A DNA stretch of 64,000 nt from contig NZ_BMZN01000001.1 in assembly GCF_014652815.1 (NCBI RefSeq), forward strand, positions 562,866 through 626,865, given 5' to 3'. Within the stretch, counting starts at the first letter, position 1, and each line of letters opens with the position of its first letter. This stretch comes from Alcaligenes pakistanensis (GTDB lineage Bacteria > Pseudomonadota > Gammaproteobacteria > Burkholderiales > Burkholderiaceae_B). The position numbers and the translations under genes were made by a program. This document shows, one piece after another, positions 1 to 7,967 of this stretch. Under the pieces are notes generated by a model. That model was not told the origin of the DNA. It searched no databases and worked only from the letters and a program-made list of their open reading frames with translations.

Positions 1-457
1 ACGAAGCACGATTACCAAAAAACAGCGTAAAGGTAGAATTAGGTTCGGTATTCAGCGCGGTTTTCACCAGCGACAGAATCGGCGTAATCCCGCTACCCAC
101 GGCAAAGGCGGCGTAACGGTGAGCCTGACCGGGCTCGAAATCCACCGTGAAGTTGCCATCCGGTGGCATCACTTCCAGGGAGGCACCGGCTTCCAGATTG
201 CTGTTGGCCCAGGTAGAGAAAGCACCATCATTCACGCGCTTGATCGCCACGCGCAACAAACGATCGTGAGGCGCAGCACAGATCGAGTAAGAGCGGCGCA
301 GTTCCTGGCCGTCCAAATGGGTGCGCAAGGTCAGGTACTGACCGGGGCGAAACTGAAACACATCCTGCAAATCGTCGGGCACAGTAAAGGCCACCACCAC
401 TGCATCGCGAGTGCTGCGGGAGACCGAGGCCACAGGAAGAGAGTAAAACTGACTCAT
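1..457 (-). CDS. paaE: PaaE, reductase of phenylacetyl-CoA 1,2-epoxidase (3' end cut by window edge)
   Basis: Reductase subunit that passes electrons from NADPH through FAD and a 2Fe-2S centre to the PaaA di-iron oxygenase. Only the first 152 residues are present, because the gene runs off the left edge. The protein starts MSQFYSLPVA. The flavin-binding RSYS motif is at residues 55-58 and the nucleotide-binding GSGITP motif at 121-126, as expected for the ferredoxin-NADP reductase fold. The C-terminal plant-type ferredoxin domain lies outside the window. The ATG is 4 bp after the paaD stop, so it is the last visible gene of paaABCDE. The family call is firm from the motifs and position. Confidence 0.9.
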   Translation of the reverse strand, partial: MSQFYSLPVASVSRSTRDAVVVAFTVPDDLQDVFQFRPGQYLTLRTHLDGQELRRSYSICAAPHDRLLRVAIKRVNDGAFSTWANSNLEAGASLEVMPPDGNFTVDFEPGQAHRYAAFAVGSGITPILSLVKTALNTEPNSTFTLFFGNRAS

Positions 458-461
458 AGGA

Positions 462-962
462 TTAATGCGCCTTAAAGTAATCGAATGGTTCACCGCAGCT
501 GATGCAGCGATACAGCGCCTTACAGGGGGTGGAGCCAAACTGGCTGATCACCCGTGTATGCGTGGACCCGCATTGAGGACAAGCCACCACAGGCGCCTCG
601 GGCTGGCTTAGCAAACCAGAAATATCAACCGCATTCTGGGCTGGGGGAGCGATACCGTAATCTCGCAAGGCCACTTTGCCCTGCTCGCTCATCCAGTCGG
701 TCGTCCAGGCCGGCGACAGCTTGGTATCGACACGAACCTGCTCGATGCCAGCCTGCTGCAAAGCCTGCTCAATCGAGTGGCTCATCTCGTACATCGCCGG
801 ACAACCGGAATAGGTCGGTGTGATGGTGACCACACACACGCCCTCTTCCCAGTTCACGTCACGCACAATGCCCAGGTCCAGTAGGGAGATCACCGGGATC
901 TCCGGGTCTGGAACCGTGGCCAATACCTGCATAACCTGCTCGGTGCTCCAGGTCTGTGTCAT
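462..962 (-). CDS. paaD: PaaD, Fe-S maturation factor of the phenylacetyl-CoA epoxidase
   Basis: A protein of 166 residues with an N-terminal MIP18/DUF59 domain (about 8-85, with YSGCP and Cys54) and a C-terminal zinc-ribbon-like stretch with Cys128, 131, 147, 153 and 156. PaaD-type proteins are thought to help load the Fe-S centre of PaaE. The reading frame can be extended upstream into paaC, but that extension is arginine-rich, non-homologous and overlaps paaC. The ATG at 962 (MTQTWSTEQV), 5 bp after the paaC stop, gives the usual family length and N-terminus. Confidence 0.92.
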   Translation of the reverse strand: MTQTWSTEQVMQVLATVPDPEIPVISLLDLGIVRDVNWEEGVCVVTITPTYSGCPAMYEMSHSIEQALQQAGIEQVRVDTKLSPAWTTDWMSEQGKVALRDYGIAPPAQNAVDISGLLSQPEAPVVACPQCGSTHTRVISQFGSTPCKALYRCISCGEPFDYFKAH

Positions 963-967
963 GGCGA

Positions 968-1732
968 TCACCACGTTGCGTCGGGGTACATACGTGGCAG
1001 ATGTTGCATTTCCGCCAGCAGAAACCCTAACGCTTCCGTGTGACGACCTTGAGGGCCACCGCGATACGCTTTGTGCTGGGCGTCCTGCTCGGCCGGGCAA
1101 CGCAAGGTTGCACGCTCAAACACAGACTGCATGTACTCAAAACAAGGCCCCCACAGGCTGGCCATCAAAGGCACGGCCTGACGCTGAGCCAGTTCCTCGG
1201 TGACAGCATCATCCAGGAACAATTCGCCGGTGTAGTACCAGGCTTCATCAATGGCTTGCTGCATGCGCTGGTGGCTTTCTGGCGTACCGTCGCCCAGACG
1301 CACAATCAAATCTGTCGAGCGGCGCAGGTGATACAGCACTTCTTTATGCGCCTTCTGGGCAATGGCACGGATCTGCTCGTCGCTGGATTCAATCAATTTC
1401 TCCAGCAAGAAACAATGCCAGGCATCAAACAGGAACTGACGTGCCAGGGTGTCGCCGTAATGACCGTTCTCGCGCTCCACCAAGAGGTAGTTGGCGTACT
1501 CATGAACGTCACGGTGGTAGGCGAGACGATCTTCGTCACGGCCCTGCCCTTCCGTCTCGCCAGCCAAGCTCAGCCACATGCGGGCCTGACCCAACAAGTC
1601 CAGTGCAGTATTGGCACAGGCCAGCTCTTCTTCCAGAGCCGGGCCGTGACCAGTCCACTCACCCAGACGCTGAGCCAGCACCAAGGTGGAATCGCCCATG
1701 CGCAGGGCGTAGGAAAATAAAGCGTTATCCAT
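968..1732 (-). CDS. paaC: PaaC, structural subunit of phenylacetyl-CoA epoxidase
   Basis: A 254-residue ferritin-like protein that pairs with PaaA in the oxygenase core. PaaC keeps the four-helix fold but not the metal-binding function, and acts as a scaffold. Two in-frame ATGs lie 6 bp apart (1738 and 1732). AGGA sits directly against the first but 6 nt before the second, so I chose 1732 (MDNALFSYAL). It follows paaB almost without a gap and precedes paaD by 5 bp, consistent with translational coupling. Confidence 0.9.
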   Translation of the reverse strand: MDNALFSYALRMGDSTLVLAQRLGEWTGHGPALEEELACANTALDLLGQARMWLSLAGETEGQGRDEDRLAYHRDVHEYANYLLVERENGHYGDTLARQFLFDAWHCFLLEKLIESSDEQIRAIAQKAHKEVLYHLRRSTDLIVRLGDGTPESHQRMQQAIDEAWYYTGELFLDDAVTEELAQRQAVPLMASLWGPCFEYMQSVFERATLRCPAEQDAQHKAYRGGPQGRHTEALGFLLAEMQHLPRMYPDATW

Positions 1733-1740
1733 ACCCATTC

Positions 1741-2025
1741 CTACATATTGATGCCGTCAGGCATAGGGAAAAAAGTAGGGTGACGGTAGACCTTGGTGTT
1801 GGAAGGCTCGAACAGCGGGCCTTTGTCACCTGGGCTAGAGGCCGCGATATCAGCTGCACGGACTACCCAGATGCTCACGCCTTCATTACGACGGGTGTAC
1901 ACATCGCGGGCATTGTTGATGGCCATTTCGGCATCAGGGGCGTGCAAGCTACCTACGTGTTTGTGGGCCAAGCCGTGCTGGCTGCGAATAAACACTTCCC
2001 ACAGGGGCCAATCGTTCTTGCTCAT
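1741..2025 (-). CDS. paaB: PaaB, small subunit of phenylacetyl-CoA epoxidase
   Basis: A 94-residue protein of standard PaaB length, starting MSKNDWPLWEVF. PaaB bridges PaaAC heterodimers in the multicomponent monooxygenase that converts phenylacetyl-CoA to its 1,2-epoxide. It lies 93 bp downstream of paaA, a larger gap than between the other paa genes. I see no strong terminator or promoter in that gap. Confidence 0.92.
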   Translation of the reverse strand: MSKNDWPLWEVFIRSQHGLAHKHVGSLHAPDAEMAINNARDVYTRRNEGVSIWVVRAADIAASSPGDKGPLFEPSNTKVYRHPTFFPMPDGINM

Positions 2026-2118
2026 ACTGAAAATTCCTTGCTGTGCAGCGGTGCTCTCAAAGCGCCTGCTGCGAATCGGATCGAATCAGAAACCGGGCAG
2101 GTTTCCAAGCCTTATTGA

Positions 2119-3111
2119 TCAAGCCACCCTGCGGACAGCTTCCTGTTTTTGGCCATGTGCCTCCAGGGCATCACGGAACCAGGCGCCGTTTTCATGGGCC
2201 TGGACTCGGGCTTGGAGTCGTTCACGATTACAGGGACCATTGCCCTTGATCACCGCCCAGAACTCTTCCCAATCGATCTCGCCAAAGTCGTAATGACCGC
2301 GCTCTTCGTTCCAGCGCAGATCAGGATCAGGAATCGTCAGACCCAGGTACTCGGCCTGTGGCACTGTCTGGTCCACCATCTTCTGGCGCAATTCGTCGTT
2401 GGAGAACAGCTTGATCTTCCACTGCATGGACTGGGCGCTGTTGGTGGAGTCCGCATCCGAAGGACCGAACATCATCAAAGCTGGCCACCACCAACGGTTG
2501 ATGGAATCCTGAACCATGGCCTTTTGCTCCGGTGTACCGTTCAGGCACATCTGAAGCAGCAGGTCATAACCCTGGCGCTGGTGAAAGGATTCTTCTTTAC
2601 ACACACGCACCATGGCACGGGCGTAAGGACCGTAGGAGCAACGGCACAAGGGAATCTGGTTGATGATGGCTGAGCCATCGACCAGCCAGCCCACCATGCC
2701 GATATCAGCCCAGTTCAGGGTGGGATAATTAAAAATGCTGGAGTACTTGGCTTTGCCCGACAACAGATCGTCGACCAGCTTGTCGCGGCCTACGCCCAGC
2801 GTTTCAGCTGCGCTGTACAGGTACAGACCATGACCGGCCTCGTCCTGCACCTTGGCCATCAAAATGGCTTTGCGTTTGAGCGAAGGGGCACGGGTAATCC
2901 AGTTACCTTCGGGCAGCATCCCGACAATCTCGGAGTGCGCGTGCTGAGAGATCTGGCGCACTAAAGTTTTGCGATAGGCTTCGGGCATCCAGTCCCTGGC
3001 TTCGATGCGAACACCCTCATCGATGCGCTCTTGAAACCGACGTTCTTCGTCGGACATCAGCTCGATATCCTGGACCTGCTTGACGCCTGTCTCTACAAGT
3101 TGTGCATACAT
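2119..3111 (-). CDS. paaA: PaaA, catalytic di-iron subunit of phenylacetyl-CoA epoxidase
   Basis: Oxygenase alpha subunit of 330 residues. Carboxylate/histidine motifs that fit the di-iron site are visible as QDEAGH (89-94) and KEESFH (172-177). Two ATGs occur 6 bp apart. The second (3111, MYAQLVETG) has GGGG six bases upstream, while the first has GGGG directly against it, so 3111 is preferred. It is the first gene of the operon and has its own promoter (3181-3209). The complex works in the cytoplasm on phenylacetyl-CoA, the central intermediate of phenylalanine, styrene and phenylacetate breakdown. Confidence 0.95.
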   Translation of the reverse strand: MYAQLVETGVKQVQDIELMSDEERRFQERIDEGVRIEARDWMPEAYRKTLVRQISQHAHSEIVGMLPEGNWITRAPSLKRKAILMAKVQDEAGHGLYLYSAAETLGVGRDKLVDDLLSGKAKYSSIFNYPTLNWADIGMVGWLVDGSAIINQIPLCRCSYGPYARAMVRVCKEESFHQRQGYDLLLQMCLNGTPEQKAMVQDSINRWWWPALMMFGPSDADSTNSAQSMQWKIKLFSNDELRQKMVDQTVPQAEYLGLTIPDPDLRWNEERGHYDFGEIDWEEFWAVIKGNGPCNRERLQARVQAHENGAWFRDALEAHGQKQEAVRRVA

Positions 3112-3152
3112 GACCATCCCCGGTAAGAGTGCTGAAAGCGACTCAACAAAAT

Positions 3153-3170
3153 TTGTTTTGACGCAAACAA
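3153..3170. promoter_or_regulatory. Inverted repeat downstream of the paaA promoter, candidate operator
   Basis: TTGTTT and AAACAA arms (3153-3158 and 3165-3170) are separated by 6 bp. The site begins about 10 bp downstream of the -10 box of the paaA promoter, so a bound repressor would overlap the start site. A TetR-type (PaaR) or PaaX repressor responding to phenylacetyl-CoA would be expected for this operon, but I cannot assign the site to a particular regulator. Confidence 0.45.
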
Positions 3171-3180
3171 TATACGCTTC

Positions 3181-3209
3181 ATTATTTAATACGAAAAATG
3201 TGATGTCAA
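3181..3209 (-). promoter_or_regulatory. Sigma-70 promoter of paaABCDE
   Basis: On the minus strand a perfect -35 box TTGACA (3204-3209) is followed by a 17 bp spacer and the -10 box AATAAT (3181-3186, five of six matches to consensus). The expected transcription start is near 3174, about 60 bp ahead of the paaA ATG. Confidence 0.75.
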
Positions 3210-3267
3210 TCGCAAATCCGTATCATATGGCCCCAGAACAGATGCTTTAAGGGTAAATACTTAGACG

Positions 3268-3304
3268 TAAAAAAACCGAGGGGCGATAAATCGCTTCCCT
3301 CGGT
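3268..3304 (-). terminator. Rho-independent terminator of orn
   Basis: Perfect arms ACCGAGGG (3275-3282) and CCCTCGGT (3297-3304), with an inner GCGA/TCGC pairing, are followed on the minus strand by a run of T (the A run 3269-3275). It lies about 95 bp past the orn stop and separates orn from paaA. Confidence 0.85.
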
Positions 3305-3397
3305 CTTGATCCAGCAACCAGGCCCCGCCTCGAGCAGATCGCCAGGTTAAAAACCTGATTCCGGCCAGCGTTTTGCCAGCCCTGCCCCACCTTCTTT

Positions 3398-3943
3398 TTA
3401 CAGGCGGATAAAGTGCTCTCGGTAGTGCTTCAGCTCATCAATGGATTCGTAAATATCAGCCAAAGCCTCGTGGCGGCTTTGCTTGACGAAACTTTTAACC
3501 ACTTCAGGCTTCCAACGCAAAGCCAGCTCTTTCAAGGTGCTGACATCCAGATTGCGGTAATGGAAGAAGGCCTCCAGACGAGGCATGTAACGGTACATAA
3601 AGCGTCGATCCTGGCTGATGGTGTTGCCGCACAAGGGCGACTTTCCAGCAGGCACATGCTCTTTCAGAAATTCCAACAACTGATCCTCGGCCTGCGCTTC
3701 GGTCAGGGTAGAAGCTTTGACCTTGTCGATCAGGCCGCTGCGACCATGAGTCCCTTTATTCCAGGCATCCATGCCATCGAGCAATGCATTGCTTTGATGG
3801 ACCACCAGGACCGGGCCTTCGGCCACCAGGGTCAAGTCTGCTTCCGTTACCACGACCGCAACTTCGATGATGCGCTCTTTGTCCGGGTCCAGTCCTGTCA
3901 TCTCCATATCGAGCCAGACCAGACGCTGTGTGTGAACCGCCAT
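3398..3943 (-). CDS. orn: Oligoribonuclease
   Basis: A 3'-5' exoribonuclease of 181 residues that degrades dinucleotides, including pGpG from cyclic di-GMP breakdown. The DEDDh catalytic set is complete: Asp12 and Glu14 in [10 protein letters not shown], Asp112 in the QDRRF segment, His158 and Asp163. The length matches E. coli Orn. The frame opens 8 codons earlier, but the ATG at 3943 has a GAGG sequence upstream and gives the family N-terminus. It is divergent from the M48 protease gene, with 43 bp between start codons. Confidence 0.96.
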   Translation of the reverse strand: MAVHTQRLVWLDMEMTGLDPDKERIIEVAVVVTEADLTLVAEGPVLVVHQSNALLDGMDAWNKGTHGRSGLIDKVKASTLTEAQAEDQLLEFLKEHVPAGKSPLCGNTISQDRRFMYRYMPRLEAFFHYRNLDVSTLKELALRWKPEVVKSFVKQSRHEALADIYESIDELKHYREHFIRL

Positions 3944-3986
3944 ATAATCATTCCTCAAAACGCCCATTTTACATATAGCCGCCTAC

Positions 3987-5234
3987 ATGCTGACCTTGTT
4001 GTTCATTATCTTTCTGCTTGCGGATGTTTTGCTGCGCTTTTATTTAGGCCTGCGGCAGATCCGGCACGTGTACCGTCATAAAAACGAAGTGCCTGCCGAG
4101 TTTTCCGAACGCATTGGCCTGCATAGCCATCAGCGGGCAGCGCGCTACACCATTGCGCGCACCCGGCTGGGTTTGAGCGAGCGTTTAGTCGAGGCGGTCG
4201 TATTGCTGTGCTTTACGCTGCTGGGCGGCCTGGAATGGCTGGATATCACACTAAGCAACTGGATCAGTCATGAATTGCTGCGTCAACTAAGCCTGATTGG
4301 TGCTGTGTTGGCGATTATGGGAATCGTTGGCCTGCCCTTTGCCTGGTATCGCAAATTTGTGCTGGAAGCCCGCTTTGGCTTCAATCGCATGAAGCCCGGC
4401 CTGTTTTTTGCAGATACTGCCAAAACACTGCTCATCGTGCTGATTCTGGGCACTCCCTTGTGCGCCGCCCTGCTCAGCCTGATGAGCTGGGCCGGCCCTT
4501 CCTGGCCTTGGTACGGCTGGGGCTTGTGGCTGGTCTTCAACCTGTTGGTGCTCTGGCTGTACCCGCGCGTAATTGCCCCTATCTTCAATACCTTCAAGCC
4601 CTTGGACGATGTCAGCTTGCGTGATCGAATCAACGCTTTGGCCCAACGCTGCGGTTTTCAAACCAACGGCTTGTATGTGATGGACGGCTCGCGCCGCTCC
4701 GCGCATGGCAATGCCTACTTCACCGGCATGGGACGCCAAAAGCGCATCGTCTTTTTTGATACTCTGCTAAATAAGCTGCAAGCCGAAGAGGTGGAAGCGG
4801 TGCTGGCTCATGAGCTGGGCCACTTTAAACACCGCCACATTCAACGCCGTCTGCTGATCAGCGTCGTAACCTCATTACTGTTTTTCCTGCTGGCAGGCTG
4901 GGCCTGGGGCAAGGTGGGCTTTTATACCGGCTTGGGTGTGGTCCCCCAACTGGACCATGCCAACGATGCCCTGGCCCTGATCCTTTTCTTCATGGTGGTG
5001 CCTACCTTCACCTTCTGGATGGGCCCCTTGAGTGCCATGCTGTCACGCCGCGATGAGTATCAGGCCGACCGCTTTGCCGCAGAGCACAGCCAAGCCCAGG
5101 ATTTGATCAGCGCACTGCTTAAACTGTATAACGACAACGCTGCAACCTTGACACCCGACCCTATGCATTCTGCCTTTTACGACAGCCACCCCAACGCGAT
5201 TGATCGCATTCGACATCTGAAAAGCCTGGCATGA
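3987..5234 (+). CDS. M48-family membrane zinc metalloprotease (Ste24/CAAX-protease type)
   Basis: A 415-residue integral membrane protease. Several hydrophobic segments precede a HELGH zinc motif (275-279), and the third zinc ligand and nearby acidic residue lie in DEYQAD (Glu357, Asp361), the Ste24 pattern. It probably acts in quality control of membrane or exported proteins; the substrate is unknown, and bacteria lack CAAX prenylation. Its last four bases (ATGA) contain the rsgA start, so the two genes are translationally coupled. Confidence 0.88.
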   Translation: MLTLLFIIFLLADVLLRFYLGLRQIRHVYRHKNEVPAEFSERIGLHSHQRAARYTIARTRLGLSERLVEAVVLLCFTLLGGLEWLDITLSNWISHELLRQLSLIGAVLAIMGIVGLPFAWYRKFVLEARFGFNRMKPGLFFADTAKTLLIVLILGTPLCAALLSLMSWAGPSWPWYGWGLWLVFNLLVLWLYPRVIAPIFNTFKPLDDVSLRDRINALAQRCGFQTNGLYVMDGSRRSAHGNAYFTGMGRQKRIVFFDTLLNKLQAEEVEAVLAHELGHFKHRHIQRRLLISVVTSLLFFLLAGWAWGKVGFYTGLGVVPQLDHANDALALILFFMVVPTFTFWMGPLSAMLSRRDEYQADRFAAEHSQAQDLISALLKLYNDNAATLTPDPMHSAFYDSHPNAIDRIRHLKSLA

Positions 5235-6130
5235 CATCCAAATACATTAGCGGTCTTGTGACCGCCGCCCATGGTCGCCACTACTTTGTCGAGCTGCCTG
5301 ATGGCCAGACCATCAAGTGCTTTCCACGCGGCAAAAAAGCAGGAATAGCCGTTGGCGATCAGGTCGATGTGCTGATGCAGGGTAAAGATGAAGGCTCTAT
5401 TGAAGGGGTGCAGGAACGGCGCAACCTGCTCTACCGCTCGGACGATTTTCGCACCAAGCAATTTGCTGCCAATATTGATCAGCTCCTGATTGTGGTGGCA
5501 CCCGAGCCAGCCTACTCCGAAGACCTGCTGGGGCGCGCCCTGGTGGCGGCCTGGAGTGTAGATATTAAACCAGTCATTATCCTGAACAAGGCCGATTTGG
5601 GCACCCATCTGGAGCGAGCGCGCAAGAAGCTTGCACCGATCGCCGCCCTAGGGGTACCTATCCTGGAAATGGTGGCGCTGGAGCCTGAGCAGACCCGGCA
5701 AACACTGGACCCTTGGCTGGCCAACAAACGCACTTTGCTGCTGGGGCAAAGTGGTATGGGCAAATCCACCTTGCTCAACGCTCTGGTACCCGATGCGGGC
5801 GCACTGACTCAGGAATATTCAGTGGCGCTAGGAGCGGGGCGGCACACCACGACCAGCACACGCCTCTATCACCTGCCCAATAGTGGCGATCTGATCGATA
5901 GCCCCGGCTTTCAAGCCTTCGGTTTGTCGCATATGACACAGGAAGATATTGCGCACGGTTTCCCGGACTTTCGGGAAGCGGTCGAGTCTTGTCGTTTTTA
6001 TAATTGCACCCACCGCCACGAACCCGGTTGCGGTGTCTTGGCGGCCATCGAGGCAGGCACTATTCACCCCGAACGCCATGCTCTTTATCAGCGTTTACTG
6101 GCTGAGCACGAAAACAAGTCCCGCTATTGA
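5231..6130 (+). CDS. rsgA: Small-subunit ribosome biogenesis GTPase RsgA
   Basis: A circularly permuted GTPase of 299 residues that helps late 30S maturation and releases RbfA. Motifs occur in permuted order: NKAD (119-122, G4), GQSGMGKS (172-179, G1), DSPG (223-226, G3). An N-terminal OB fold (about 1-70) precedes them and a C-terminal zinc cluster (Cys254, Cys259, His261 or 263, Cys267) follows. The start overlaps the M48 protease stop by 4 bp. Confidence 0.96.
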   Translation: MTSKYISGLVTAAHGRHYFVELPDGQTIKCFPRGKKAGIAVGDQVDVLMQGKDEGSIEGVQERRNLLYRSDDFRTKQFAANIDQLLIVVAPEPAYSEDLLGRALVAAWSVDIKPVIILNKADLGTHLERARKKLAPIAALGVPILEMVALEPEQTRQTLDPWLANKRTLLLGQSGMGKSTLLNALVPDAGALTQEYSVALGAGRHTTTSTRLYHLPNSGDLIDSPGFQAFGLSHMTQEDIAHGFPDFREAVESCRFYNCTHRHEPGCGVLAAIEAGTIHPERHALYQRLLAEHENKSRY

Positions 6131-6222
6131 GTCTCTCAAGCAACCAGACGGTGGGGCCTAGGCGCAAAACGTCCAAGACCCTGCCCTCACGCTTGCTTTC
6201 AACCCAAGCTCATCAAACCAAA

Positions 6223-6972
6223 TTACAGGTTCTTGGCTTGAGTGTCCCCGCCGGCAGACAATTGCCCCCAGGCAGCAGAGAGATGGTGGTACAGATTCCG
6301 AATCAAAACCGCGGTGGCGCCCCAGATAAAGTACGGCCCCCACGGAATAGAGAAGTAATAGCGGCCCGCCCCATCCGGTAAGTCTGCATGGTGCAACTGG
6401 TGACGTTGCGGGTCCAGCAAGACGGCCAGTGGCACCTCAAATACTTCAGCCACCTCCGAGCTATCAGGCAAGAGCTGAAACCCCGCCTGCAGCTCGCCAA
6501 TAATCGGGCGCATGGCAAACTGGGTGCTGGTGACAAAAATAGGGTGCTGGCCCAGATAACGCACAAAACGCGGCTCGATGCCGATTTCTTCCTGCGTTTC
6601 ACGCAAGGCTGCCTCAACCGGCCCCAAGTCAGAGGCCTCAATACGTCCACCCGGAAAGCTGATCTGCCCTGCGTGATTATGCAGGTGCATGGCCCGGCGC
6701 GTAAAAATGACGGTTGGCCCCTCGGGGCGCTGCATCACACCAATACAAACGGCGGAGCGCACATTCATGGAACCAGGCAGAAACTCTGGATAAAAAGAGC
6801 TGCGAAACAAAGGCTCGACCTGCCACTGTATGGGCTCGGCAAACGCACTGCGCAAGAAATCAAGCTGTAGCGCCTGAGCAGGCAAGTCAGGCAATGGGTC
6901 CAGGGCAACCAAGGGCTGGCTGCGAGGGTCGAATCCAGGAACGATAACGGGCCTGATACGAGGCTTATCCAT
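6223..6972 (-). CDS. Nudix hydrolase, CoA pyrophosphatase type (NudL-like)
   Basis: A 249-residue protein with a Nudix box at about 109-132, including the metal-binding RETQEEIG (124-131). The preceding HNHAGQISFPGGR segment is typical of the CoA-pyrophosphatase branch, which splits CoA into phosphopantetheine and 3',5'-ADP. The frame has an earlier ATG (6996), but that lies within the U tract of the rplS terminator, so I used the ATG at 6972 (MDKPRIRPVI). No strong Shine-Dalgarno is visible at either start. It is convergent with rsgA. Confidence 0.85.
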   Translation of the reverse strand: MDKPRIRPVIVPGFDPRSQPLVALDPLPDLPAQALQLDFLRSAFAEPIQWQVEPLFRSSFYPEFLPGSMNVRSAVCIGVMQRPEGPTVIFTRRAMHLHNHAGQISFPGGRIEASDLGPVEAALRETQEEIGIEPRFVRYLGQHPIFVTSTQFAMRPIIGELQAGFQLLPDSSEVAEVFEVPLAVLLDPQRHQLHHADLPDGAGRYYFSIPWGPYFIWGATAVLIRNLYHHLSAAWGQLSAGGDTQAKNL

Positions 6973-6995
6973 AAGAACTGGTATGTGATCCCACA

Positions 6996-7026
6996 TAAAA
7001 ACAAAGGCACCCGCCTGGGTGCCTTT
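6996..7026 (-). terminator. Rho-independent terminator of rplS
   Basis: A perfect 10 bp stem AAAGGCACCC (7003-7012) / GGGTGCCTTT (7017-7026) with loop GCCT is followed on the minus strand by GTTTTTAT. It ends just where the Nudix gene begins, so read-through would be needed to make the two genes an operon. Confidence 0.9.
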
Positions 7027-7046
7027 GCATCGCTATTCGCTTGGGA

Positions 7047-7421
7047 TTAGTTACCCGAACGACGAACGAGTTTTTCTTTGATGCGAGCGGCTTTACCCGA
7101 GCGTTCGCGCAGATAGTACAGTTTAGCACGACGCACAGCGCCACGACGCTTGACTTCGATGCTGGCAATCTGCGGGGAATACAGCTGGAATGTACGCTCA
7201 ACCGCTTCGCCAGAAGAAATCTTGCGAACGATGAAAGAAGAGTTCAAACCACGATTGCGACGGCCGATAACCACGCCTTCGTAAGCCTGAACACGCTTAC
7301 GCGTACCTTCAACCACGTTTACGTTCACAACGACAGTGTCACCAGGACCGAACTCGGGAGGCAGTTTGCCACCGGTCAGGCGCTGGATTTCTTCTTGCTC
7401 AAGAATTGCGATCAAATCCAC
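7047..7421 (-). CDS. rplS: 50S ribosomal protein L19
   Basis: L19 sits at the 30S-50S interface. The frame is open for 156 residues, but the part before residue 33 is not L19-like. I place the start at the GTG at 7421 ([11 protein letters not shown]...), which has GGAG six bases upstream and gives 124 residues. Core L19 motifs are present: [35 protein letters not shown] and [18 protein letters not shown]. It is usually last in rpsP-rimM-trmD-rplS, but here the gene upstream is the divergent lipoate ligase pair, so rplS has its own promoter. Confidence 0.95.
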   Translation of the reverse strand: MDLIAILEQEEIQRLTGGKLPPEFGPGDTVVVNVNVVEGTRKRVQAYEGVVIGRRNRGLNSSFIVRKISSGEAVERTFQLYSPQIASIEVKRRGAVRRAKLYYLRERSGKAARIKEKLVRRSGN

Positions 7422-7504
7422 GATTAACTCCAAAATCATCGTATCAGCCACAGCAATTATAAAAATTGCGCTGACAGAGGATGAAAAAAAATGATTAGCC
7501 CATG

Positions 7505-7534
7505 ATTCTACCAGCAAAAAGCATGAATTACCAA
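7505..7534 (-). promoter_or_regulatory. Probable promoter of rplS
   Basis: Minus-strand -10 TAGAAT (7505-7510) with an upstream TGG, an 18 bp spacer, and TTGGTA (7529-7534) as -35. The start would be near 7498, leaving a leader of about 75 nt that carries a small GCAATT/AATTGC hairpin (7453-7458 with 7464-7469). Confidence 0.5.
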
Positions 7535-7691
7535 GCCTTTTGCCCGATCAAGCCCAGTCTCATCAGCGTTTAACTACGCTAAAATACGACACTTTGGGCA
7601 TTCTGCCCCATATTAAACGCAGCGCCTGCGGCTCTTTACACGCACCGCCGCCCCCTTGAACCGGGGCCGACCTTATCAAGAGGACAAGTCT

Positions 7692-7967
7692 ATGCATGCC
7701 GAATACAAAGTTCCTGGGGGCAAGCTGGTCGTGATCGATCTGGATGTCAAAGACAATATGATCGAACAAGCACGATTGAGCGGCGACTTCTTTCTGGAAC
7801 CCCCCGAAGCACTGGGCCTGATCAATCAGGCTTTACAAGGCCTGTCCGTTAACAGCAGCGCTGAAGAAATTGCCGCCCACGTCAGTCGCGCCCTGCCATC
7901 GGATACGGAAATGTTCGGCCTGGACCCACAAGCCATAGGCATCGTGCTGCGGAGGGCACTGGCATGA
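7692..7967 (+). CDS. Lipoate-protein ligase C-terminal-domain protein (accessory subunit)
   Basis: A 91-residue protein beginning MHAEYKVPGGKLVVIDLDV. This resembles the free-standing lipoate ligase C-terminal domain (PF10437 type, the LplB subunit of archaeal two-part ligases), which is needed to form lipoyl-AMP. AGAGGA lies about 8 nt before the ATG at 7692; the frame opens 12 codons earlier without such a site. The next gene starts inside its stop (ATGATG overlap at 7964-7967). The domain assignment is from memory of the family pattern. Confidence 0.72.
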   Translation: MHAEYKVPGGKLVVIDLDVKDNMIEQARLSGDFFLEPPEALGLINQALQGLSVNSSAEEIAAHVSRALPSDTEMFGLDPQAIGIVLRRALA

